Of a stretch of DNA of 5,130 nucleotides, positions 1 through 4,853 are shown piece after piece (position 1 is the first letter of the stretch; each line of letters opens with the position of its first letter). This DNA is from Nitrososphaerota archaeon. GTDB lineage: Archaea > Thermoproteota > Nitrososphaeria > Nitrososphaerales > UBA183. The stretch lies in the NCBI GenBank assembly GCA_029785625.1, contig JAFLZI010000038.1, positions 1 to 5,130 of the forward strand, given 5' to 3'. Made by a program: the position numbers and the translations under genes. Under the pieces are notes generated by a model. That model was not told the origin of the DNA. It did not search any database and was given only the letters and a program-made list of their open reading frames with translations.

Positions 1-65
1 TCGGACGATTCCAAACGATCATAGGAATCATAGCAATCATCGTCGGCATCTTGGGTCTCATCTAA
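1..65 (+). CDS. C-terminal end of a membrane protein (partial)
   Basis: Reading from base 3, an open frame runs off the left edge and ends at a TAA at 63-65. The 20 visible residues begin Gly-Arg-Phe-Gln-Thr and continue as an almost unbroken Ile/Val/Leu/Gly/Ala stretch (IIGIIAIIVGILGLI), long enough for most of one membrane-spanning helix, with the protein ending directly after it. This is what the C-terminal transmembrane segment of an integral or tail-anchored membrane protein looks like. No family can be named from so short a piece. The alternative is chance coding in AT-richer sequence. The clean hydrophobic run followed at once by a stop codon favours a real gene end, but only moderately. 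Confidence 0.45.
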   Translation, partial: GRFQTIIGIIAIIVGILGLI

Positions 66-94
66 ACTACGTAAAGCGACGAGGAAGGGACGGG

Positions 95-126
95 CGAGGC
101 GCTACTCTAGTGGTAACTCCGCCTCG
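95..126. repeat. Inverted repeat, 7-bp stem with 18-base loop
   Basis: CGAGGCG at 95-101 is matched exactly by its reverse complement CGCCTCG at 120-126. A further G-U pair (94/127) is possible on the outside, and a short AGT/ACT pairing (109-111 with 116-118) fits inside the loop. It starts 30 bases after the stop codon of the membrane-protein gene. It may be RNA structure in a 3' untranslated region or part of a small RNA. No U-run follows, so it is not a standard intrinsic terminator. Function unknown. Confidence 0.4.
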
Positions 127-148
127 TGGCGGCACGTAGCTGACGTCG

Positions 149-168
149 GCTTGGCACGGTTGCCAAGC
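149..168. repeat. Perfect 8-bp hairpin with CGGT loop
   Basis: GCTTGGCA at 149-156 pairs perfectly with TGCCAAGC at 161-168 around the four-base loop CGGT. The structure reads as a hairpin on either strand. It lies 88 bases beyond the 3' end of the minus-strand tRNA and 84 bases beyond the plus-strand membrane-protein stop. No T-tract follows it on either strand. It could be an RNA stem, a terminator-like structure between the converging genes, or a dyad site for a DNA-binding protein; the sequence does not decide. Confidence 0.45.
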
Positions 169-255
169 GCGACAATCATGTTCTCATTGCAAAATCGACT
201 GCTGGAGGCATGCGAAACGTGAGGCGGTCGGACTGAGCAGAGAGAGTGTCAAAGA

Positions 256-363
256 GGCCCTGGGTGGGATTTGAACCCACGATCGAGAGGTGACGGCGCA
301 GGCCTCGTGTCACGGGGCCGGCTCCACAGCCTCCTATGCTAACCAAGCTGCACCACCAGGGCC
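256..363 (-). tRNA. tRNA-His (GUG anticodon) with intron
   Basis: The minus strand folds as a full tRNA. The acceptor stem is GCCCTGG with CCAGGGC. The D arm is GTGC/GCAT with a GG-containing loop. The anticodon stem is GGAGG/CCTCT, with loop C-U-GUG-G-A. The variable loop is five bases. The T arm is GTGGG/CCCAC with loop TTCAAAT. The 34-36 anticodon GUG reads His codons. Independent support comes from the discriminator C73 (base 256) and an encoded extra G before position 1 (base 363) that can pair with it; this G-1:C73 pair is the identity element of tRNA-His. A 32-base intron sits between positions 37 and 38. The 3' CCA is not encoded, so it must be added enzymatically. The exons are 362-324 and 291-256, excluding G-1. 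Transcription diverges from birA. Confidence 0.96.
292..323 (-). other. Archaeal tRNA intron (position 37/38)
   Basis: Thirty-two bases interrupt the anticodon loop of tRNA-His after G37; removing them restores a standard seven-base loop and a five-pair anticodon stem. The intron itself can fold (301-319) into GGCC/GGCC and CGT/ACG stems with one mismatch and a GAC loop. Around the splice sites a bulge-helix-bulge can be drawn: three-base bulges G-G^A and U-C^A are separated by CUGU pairing with GCCG, with one U-C mismatch. It would be the relaxed form of the motif cut by archaeal tRNA-splicing endonuclease. The exact boundaries are inferred from the tRNA fold and could shift by a base. Confidence 0.85.
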
Positions 364-389
364 GCTCGTTGCGGCGGGTCGCCGACCGT

Positions 390-397
390 CTTTATGT
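390..397 (-). promoter_or_regulatory. Probable TATA-like box for tRNA-His
   Basis: On the minus strand an isolated AT-rich octamer, ACATAAAG, is centred about 30 bases upstream of the tRNA 5' end (363) in otherwise GC-rich DNA. That is the expected distance for an archaeal TATA box with transcription starting a few bases before the tRNA. The same patch read on the plus strand (CTTTATGT) could also serve birA with a leader of about 40 bases, so the direction is not certain. Confidence 0.4.
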
Positions 398-427
398 CTT
401 AACTGGTTCCCCACGAGCGGACGCAAA

Positions 428-435
428 GCATATCG
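428..435 (+). promoter_or_regulatory. Candidate TATA box for birA
   Basis: The AT-rich octamer GCATATCG is centred about 28 bases before the TTG start of birA, a spacing that would put the transcription start at or next to the start codon. No Shine-Dalgarno sequence precedes that TTG, which fits a leaderless message. The competing candidate is the TTTATG patch at 391-396, which would give a leader of about 40 bases. Confidence 0.35.
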
Positions 436-459
436 GCCGACCCCGACCGCGACGCGCCG

Positions 460-1200
460 TTGATCAGGTGGTCCTTCATAGAGCTAGACGAAGTCAGGTC
501 CACCCAGGAAGTGGCGAGGGGCCTCGCAGCGGAGGGCGCACCAGAAGGCACGACAGTGGTCGCCAAGTCTCAGATCTCAGGCACGGGGAGGCTGGGGAGG
601 AGGTGGCTGTCCCCGGAAGGCGGGCTCTACCTGTCGTTCGTGCTCAGGCCGGACCAGATTGCCCTCCCCGAGCTGGCTACCATCGTCTCCACCACGGCGG
701 TTGCCGAGGGCATCGAGAAGAGCACCGGCCTTGCTCCAACGATTCGATGGCCCAACGACGTCATGCTCGGTGGGAAGAAACTTGCAGGGGTGATCGCCGA
801 GGCGCAAGCGTCGGGGGGCGTGGTGTCCTCAATCATAGTCGGGATAGGGGTAGACTGCAACAGGCGCTCGGCAGGCCTGCAGTCTCTGGGAGGAGAGGCG
901 ACCACGGTCGAGGAAGAACTGGGCAGGCCTGTCGCAATCCCCGAAGTCATGCGCTCCATCCTCGGCTCCTTCTCCGTGCTCTACGCCAGATGGGCCGCCG
1001 GGGAGGACGTGCGGGAGGAATGGACGAGGAGGGTGGCCACCCTCGGGAAGCAGGTCCTGGTCAAGCTGAAAACCGAAGAAAACCCGTTTTCATGCACCGC
1101 AACGGCGCTCGAAGACGACGGAAGCCTGTCGATCTCGCTTGCCGGGAGAGGCAGGGTCGTACGGGCCGAGGATCTCGAGTGGCTCAGAGAGCAGAGCTAG
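460..1200 (+). CDS. birA: Biotin protein ligase (biotin--[acetyl-CoA-carboxylase] ligase)
   Basis: This 246-residue cytoplasmic enzyme activates biotin with ATP to biotinyl-5'-AMP and transfers it to the target lysine of the biotin carrier protein, here most likely AccB encoded about 3 kb downstream. The catalytic domain runs from residue 5 to about 190. It has STQE (14-17), the GRGRxGR-type loop as GTGRLGRRW (41-49), SPEGGLYLS (51-59), RWPND (96-100), KKLAGVIAE (106-114) and VGIGVDCN (127-134). A C-terminal SH3-like domain follows (about 196-246). The protein begins directly at the catalytic domain, so there is no N-terminal helix-turn-helix and it should not act as a biotin repressor. The start is TTG: the family N-terminus fits it, and no better start lies nearby. 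Arg96 replaces the lysine usual in KWPND. It precedes pccB by 84 bases in the same direction. Confidence 0.93.
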   Translation: MIRWSFIELDEVRSTQEVARGLAAEGAPEGTTVVAKSQISGTGRLGRRWLSPEGGLYLSFVLRPDQIALPELATIVSTTAVAEGIEKSTGLAPTIRWPNDVMLGGKKLAGVIAEAQASGGVVSSIIVGIGVDCNRRSAGLQSLGGEATTVEEELGRPVAIPEVMRSILGSFSVLYARWAAGEDVREEWTRRVATLGKQVLVKLKTEENPFSCTATALEDDGSLSISLAGRGRVVRAEDLEWLREQS

Positions 1201-1250
1201 CGCTTCGTCAATCGACTACTGGCGACCGACGGCACGGCCTCGGCCGCCCA

Positions 1251-1260
1251 TCCTTTTTAT
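1251..1260 (+). promoter_or_regulatory. TATA box upstream of pccB
   Basis: TCCTTTTTAT is the only T-rich tract in the 84-base gap after birA and is centred close to 28 bases before the pccB TTG at 1285. This is the standard archaeal TATA-to-start distance and implies that transcription begins at or beside the TTG, giving a leaderless mRNA for the pccB-accC-accB unit. The GC-rich flanks make the tract stand out. Confidence 0.6.
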
Positions 1261-1284
1261 CGACAGACTGGGCCCGACCCCCAA

Positions 1285-2835
1285 TTGAGTGCAGGCGACG
1301 CCGAGAGGGAGCTCGGAGAGATGAACAAGGTCGCGGAGCTGGGCGGAGGGAAGGAGCGGATCGACGAACAACACAGGAAGGGGAAGCTTACGGCCCGCGA
1401 ACGGATAGACCTCCTCTTCGACCCGGGGACGTTCAACGAGCTGGACAAGTTCGTCACCCACAGGTCGACAGACTTGGGGATGGACCGCTCGAAGCCGCTC
1501 GGGGACGGCGTGGTCACTGGGTACGGGAAGATTGACGGCAGGCTCGCCTACGTCTACTCTCACGACTTCACGGTCTTCGGCGGCTCCCTCGGTGAGGCGC
1601 TCATGAAAAAGATCACGAAGGTGATGGACCTCGCGCTCAAGAACGGCGCGCCGATCATCGGGCTCAACGACTCCGGTGGTGCCAGGATACAGGAGGGGGT
1701 CTTAAGCCTCGCAGGGGTGAGCGAGATGTTCTTCCGGAACACCCTGGCGTCCGGTGTGATCCCGCAGATCAGCGCAGTCCTCGGGCCGAGCGCAGGCGCC
1801 GCTGCCTACTCGCCCGCCCTGACCGACTTCGTGTTCATGGTAAAAGGGATCGGACAGATGTTCGTGACCGGCCCCGAGGTGGTGAAGGCCGCGCTGGGGG
1901 AGACTGTCACATCCGAAGAGCTGGGCGGAGCCGCCGTCCACTCTGCACAGAGCGGAGTAGCCCACTTCGTTTCTGAGAGCGAGAAGGAATGCTTCTCGTC
2001 CATCAAGCGGCTCCTGTCCTTCCTCCCACAGAACAGCTCAGAGCTCCCGCCCGCCGTCACGACCCCGAACGAGGCGGCCAAGGAAGACCCGGAGATGAAC
2101 GCGCTCGCTCCCAGCGAACCGTACAAGACCTACGACATGAGGACCATCATCCTGAGGCTTGTAGACGATCAGGACCTCCTCGAGGTGCACGCCGCCTGGG
2201 CGCAGAGCGTCATCGTGGGGTTCGCACGGCTCGCAGGCAGCACCGTCGGCATAGTCGCTAACCAGCCCGCATGTCTCTCAGGGGCGCTCGACGTCGACAG
2301 CTCTGACAAGGCCGCGAGGTTCGTCCGCTTCTGTGACGCGTTCAACATCCCCATCCTCACCCTGGTGGACGTCCCCGGGTACATACCGGGTACCGACCAG
2401 GAGCACCGGGGCCTCATCCGCCACGGCGCCAAGCTCCTGTACGCCTATTCGGAAGCGACCGTCCCGAAAGTCACAGTGGTAGTGAAGAGGGCCTACGGAG
2501 GCGCCTACTGCGCCATGGGGTCGAAATACAGCAAGGCAGACATCTGCTACGCGTGGCCCGGGGCGGAGATCGCGGTCATGGGCCCGGAGGGAGCGATCAG
2601 CATAATCTACAGGAAGGAGATAGAGGCCTCTGCCGATCCGGACGCCACCAGGAAGCGGCTCGCAGCCGAGTACAGGAAGAAGTTCGCCAACCCCTACGTC
2701 GCGGCGGGGAGGGGAATAATCGACGAAGTGATCTCGCCGACCTCGACCAGGCCCAAGCTCGTCGCAGCCTTCGAGTCCCTGAAGTCGAAGTCCGAGTTCA
2801 GACCAGCCAAGAAGCACGGGAACATCCAGCTGTGA
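1285..2835 (+). CDS. pccB: Acyl-CoA (acetyl/propionyl-CoA) carboxylase, carboxyltransferase subunit
   Basis: A 516-residue carboxyltransferase beta subunit of the size usual for PccB/AccD5-type enzymes. It transfers the carboxyl group from carboxybiotin on AccB to an acyl-CoA, making malonyl-CoA and/or methylmalonyl-CoA in the cytoplasm. The N-terminal crotonase-like half has GGGKERIDEQH (20-30), GKLTARERIDLL (33-44), NDSGGARIQEG (128-138) and GPSAGAAAYSPAL (167-179), the latter two forming the CoA and oxyanion region. The C-terminal half has VANQP (324-328), VDVPGYIPGTDQEH (361-374), KRAYGGAY (401-408) and AVMGPEGA (430-437). Residue 409, just after YGGAY, is Cys; in characterised enzymes this position (Asp in PccB, Ile in AccB of Streptomyces coelicolor) influences substrate choice. 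Start: TTG 1285 is preferred because a TATA box lies 28 bases upstream and the N-terminal length fits. ATG 1321 is possible, but its GGAG is only two bases away. Confidence 0.95.
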   Translation: MSAGDAERELGEMNKVAELGGGKERIDEQHRKGKLTARERIDLLFDPGTFNELDKFVTHRSTDLGMDRSKPLGDGVVTGYGKIDGRLAYVYSHDFTVFGGSLGEALMKKITKVMDLALKNGAPIIGLNDSGGARIQEGVLSLAGVSEMFFRNTLASGVIPQISAVLGPSAGAAAYSPALTDFVFMVKGIGQMFVTGPEVVKAALGETVTSEELGGAAVHSAQSGVAHFVSESEKECFSSIKRLLSFLPQNSSELPPAVTTPNEAAKEDPEMNALAPSEPYKTYDMRTIILRLVDDQDLLEVHAAWAQSVIVGFARLAGSTVGIVANQPACLSGALDVDSSDKAARFVRFCDAFNIPILTLVDVPGYIPGTDQEHRGLIRHGAKLLYAYSEATVPKVTVVVKRAYGGAYCAMGSKYSKADICYAWPGAEIAVMGPEGAISIIYRKEIEASADPDATRKRLAAEYRKKFANPYVAAGRGIIDEVISPTSTRPKLVAAFESLKSKSEFRPAKKHGNIQL

Positions 2836-2842
2836 CCTTCAG

Positions 2843-4357
2843 TTGTTTGACAGCGTCCTCATAGCGAACCGGGGGGAGATAGCAGTCCGGATAATCCGGA
2901 CCTGCAGGCTCCTTGGGGTCAAGACGGTGGCGATATACTCCGACGTGGACGCCGAGGCGCTCCACGTCAAGCTGGCCGACCAGGCGGTAAGGATAGGCCC
3001 CGCCGACCCCGGGGACAGCTACCTGAACATAGACAAGCTCGTGCAGGCCGCCGCGGACGCCGGGGTCGACGCCCTCCACCCGGGATACGGATTCGTCTCC
3101 GAGAACTGGAACCTGGCTGAGAAGTGCCGTCAGGCCGGGATAAAGTTCGTCGGCCCCAGCCCCAGAACCCTGGTGGTTGCCGGGAACAAGGTCGACTGCA
3201 AGAGGGTCGCGAGGCGGGCCGGGGTCCCCGTTATCGATGGGGGAGAGACGGTATGCTACACCCCGGAGAGCGCCCTGGACGCGGCCCGCGAGCTCGGCTA
3301 CCCGGTCCTCCTCAAGGCGGCGTTCGGGGGCGGAGGCCGTGGGATACGGGAAGCCTACGACGACAGGCAGCTCGCCCAGGGGTTCAAACTGGCCTCGACC
3401 GAGACAAGGCGTTCCCTCGGGAAGTCGGGGCTCTTCGTCGAGAAGCTCGTCAAGCCTGCCCGGCACATCGAAGTCCAGATAGTCTCGGACGGCAGGGGGA
3501 AGGTCATCCAGCTTGGTGAGAGGGAGTGCAGCATCCAGCGCAGGCACCAGAAGCTGCTCGAGATGACCCCTGCCCCTGGCCTGGACGAGCTCGCCAGGAT
3601 GATGGTCGCAGGATACGCCGTCGACCTCGCGAAGGCGCTCTCCTACGAGAACGTCGGGACAGTCGAGTTCCTGATGGACAAAGACCAGAACTTCTACTTC
3701 ATCGAGGTCAATTCCAGGCTCCAGGTAGAACATCCCGTCACCGAGATGAGGGCGGGTTTGGACCTCGTGAAGGAGCAGCTCGAGATCGCGGCCGGGGAGG
3801 GAGTGGACTACGGGCAGGACGACGTTGAGCTGACGGGGGCGGCCATGCAGTGCAGGATCAACGCTGAAGATCCCGCGGCGGGGTTCGCACCGTCGAGCGG
3901 GAGGATAGAGCGGCTCTTCTTTCCCGGGGGCGCCGGGGTGAGGATAGACACCGCCGTCTACCCCGGTTACGAAGTCCCCGAGTACTACGACTCCCTGCTA
4001 GCCAAACTGGTGGTCAGGGGAAACGACATGGAGGATGCCCGGAAGAGGATGCTCCTCGCCTTGTCGGAGTTCGAAATCGAGGGGGTGAAGACGACTGTCC
4101 GGCTCCAGAGGTTCATCCTGGAGCACGAGGAGTTCACGGGCTGGAATCTCGACGTCGAGTTCCTCAGGAGGAACAGGATCGTCGAGTCATACGTCGAGAG
4201 GGTCGCCGCCGACCGGGCCGAGCTCGCCAGTCAGGGAGCGGCCATCGCGGCAGTGATAATGGAGTCTGGAACAGGCACGGGGCCGGTGGTACGAACGCGG
4301 CCCGCCCCCATGAGGCAGCAGCCAGTCCAGAAGGCGAGGCACTATGACGCGATATGA
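2843..4357 (+). CDS. accC: Biotin carboxylase subunit of acyl-CoA carboxylase
   Basis: A 504-residue ATP-grasp enzyme that carboxylates carrier-bound biotin with ATP and bicarbonate. N-terminal domain: LIANRGEIAVRIIRT (6-20) and HPGYGFVSEN (79-88). ATP-grasp domain: NK at 115-116, LLKAAFGGGGRGIRE (156-170), HIE (208-210), ECSIQRRHQK (228-237), GTVEF (272-276) and FIEVNSRLQVEHPVTEM (286-302). C-terminal domain: CRINAEDP (337-344). Residues matching E. coli Lys116, Lys159, His209, Glu211, His236, Lys238, Glu276, Glu288, Asn290, Arg292 and Arg338 all appear present, so the enzyme should be active. The stretch before CRINAEDP reads GAAMQ where GHAVE is usual. The last roughly 30 residues are a Pro/Ala/Arg-rich tail resembling a linker. 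The start is TTG, seven bases after the pccB stop with no Shine-Dalgarno sequence, which suggests coupled translation. Its end overlaps accB by 14 bases. Confidence 0.96.
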   Translation: MFDSVLIANRGEIAVRIIRTCRLLGVKTVAIYSDVDAEALHVKLADQAVRIGPADPGDSYLNIDKLVQAAADAGVDALHPGYGFVSENWNLAEKCRQAGIKFVGPSPRTLVVAGNKVDCKRVARRAGVPVIDGGETVCYTPESALDAARELGYPVLLKAAFGGGGRGIREAYDDRQLAQGFKLASTETRRSLGKSGLFVEKLVKPARHIEVQIVSDGRGKVIQLGERECSIQRRHQKLLEMTPAPGLDELARMMVAGYAVDLAKALSYENVGTVEFLMDKDQNFYFIEVNSRLQVEHPVTEMRAGLDLVKEQLEIAAGEGVDYGQDDVELTGAAMQCRINAEDPAAGFAPSSGRIERLFFPGGAGVRIDTAVYPGYEVPEYYDSLLAKLVVRGNDMEDARKRMLLALSEFEIEGVKTTVRLQRFILEHEEFTGWNLDVEFLRRNRIVESYVERVAADRAELASQGAAIAAVIMESGTGTGPVVRTRPAPMRQQPVQKARHYDAI

Positions 4358-4853
4358 GCTGAACAGCGACGACGGCGACTTCACCGTCGACGCGGTCTCT
4401 GCGGGCGACGCGTACGGCGTGACGGTGTCAGGGAAGGCGTACAGGCTGAAGATCAGACCAGGGTCGTCTGCGGGGACGCTCGTCGCCGAACTGTCGGGGA
4501 GGCCTCTCATCGTAACCTCTGTCAGGGCGACCCAGTCCAGTCTAGAGCTGACCATAGGCGGGGAGCGCTTCGCCTACCGACGTGTAGCACCTGCGACCCG
4601 CACCGTAGCCGCAGCAATCGCACCGACTTCTGCGAGTCCGAAGGACGTCATCGTGGCTCCTATGCCTGGCAAGGTGATTTCAGCCCTCGTCCAGGAAGGG
4701 GCGAAGGTGAAGGCTGGGGACCCCCTGGTGATACTGGAGTCGATGAAGATGGAGGTGGCAGTCAGGGCGGACCGCGACTGCGAAGTTGCGGAGGTCCTGG
4801 CGGAAGAAGGGGCCGCCGTCAGGCGCGGCCAGGGGCTCGTGAGGGTCCGCTAG
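4344..4853 (+). CDS. accB: Biotin carboxyl carrier protein of acyl-CoA carboxylase
   Basis: This 169-residue protein carries biotin between AccC and PccB. The C-terminal biotinyl (hammerhead) domain spans about residues 100-169, with VAPMPGKV (104-111) and the biotin-acceptor motif LESMKMEV (131-138), so Lys135 is the predicted biotinylated residue. The N-terminal 80 or so residues are rich in short beta-like strands (for example YGVTVSGKAYRLKI, 24-37, and LELTIGGERFAYRR, 67-80). They may be a counterpart of the subunit-contact (BT-like) region seen in fused acyl-CoA carboxylase alpha chains; that is inference. An Ala/Pro/Thr-rich linker (about 82-99) joins the two parts and would give the biotin arm reach. 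The ATG lies inside the end of accC in another frame, with a GAGG four bases upstream, pointing to translational coupling. The TAG stop overlaps that of the convergent peroxiredoxin gene. Confidence 0.95.
   Translation: MTRYELNSDDGDFTVDAVSAGDAYGVTVSGKAYRLKIRPGSSAGTLVAELSGRPLIVTSVRATQSSLELTIGGERFAYRRVAPATRTVAAAIAPTSASPKDVIVAPMPGKVISALVQEGAKVKAGDPLVILESMKMEVAVRADRDCEVAEVLAEEGAAVRRGQGLVRVR

Larger units (their letters stand above)
66..255. other. Intergenic region with two inverted repeats
   Basis: About 190 bases between the partial membrane-protein gene and the 3' end of the tRNA gene. I find no convincing open reading frame on either strand; the longest ATG frame on the minus strand is about 25 codons and has no recognisable character. 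The stretch holds two inverted repeats, listed separately, and a pyrimidine-rich minus-strand tract directly after the tRNA (239-255) that could help end tRNA transcription. No clear box C/D motifs, CRISPR repeats or riboswitch elements are visible. Confidence 0.6.

Noticed and set aside
18..44. Near-tandem ATCATAGGA-like 9-base units
   Set aside because: They are explained by Ile/Gly/Ala codons of a transmembrane helix at the end of the partial membrane-protein gene, not by a DNA repeat element.
95..126. Possible second tRNA, because CTAGTGGTAA resembles a tRNA D loop
   Set aside because: The bases flanking the loop do not form a D stem, and no acceptor or T arm with a TTC loop lies at the right distance.
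149..168. Intrinsic terminator
   Set aside because: The hairpin is perfect, but no T-tract follows on either strand, and archaeal termination relies mainly on T-runs.
66..255. Box C/D guide RNA
   Set aside because: CTGA occurs twice on the plus strand, but no convincing C box (RTGATGA) or paired C'/D' arrangement is present.
336..1535. A 399-codon open frame on the plus strand overlapping the tRNA, birA and the start of pccB
   Set aside because: It crosses the tRNA gene and two well-identified genes in other frames, and its translation is Arg/Gly-rich low-complexity sequence with no family motifs, as expected from an out-of-frame reading of GC-rich DNA.
2278..2817. A 179-codon minus-strand frame opposite pccB
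   Set aside because: It is antisense to the conserved C-terminal half of PccB, with no motifs and no promoter or ribosome-binding signal.
2798..3733. A 311-codon open frame on the minus strand opposite accC
   Set aside because: It lies fully opposite the end of pccB and a highly conserved part of accC and shows no recognisable domain; it is a shadow of the strong third-position GC bias of the real gene.
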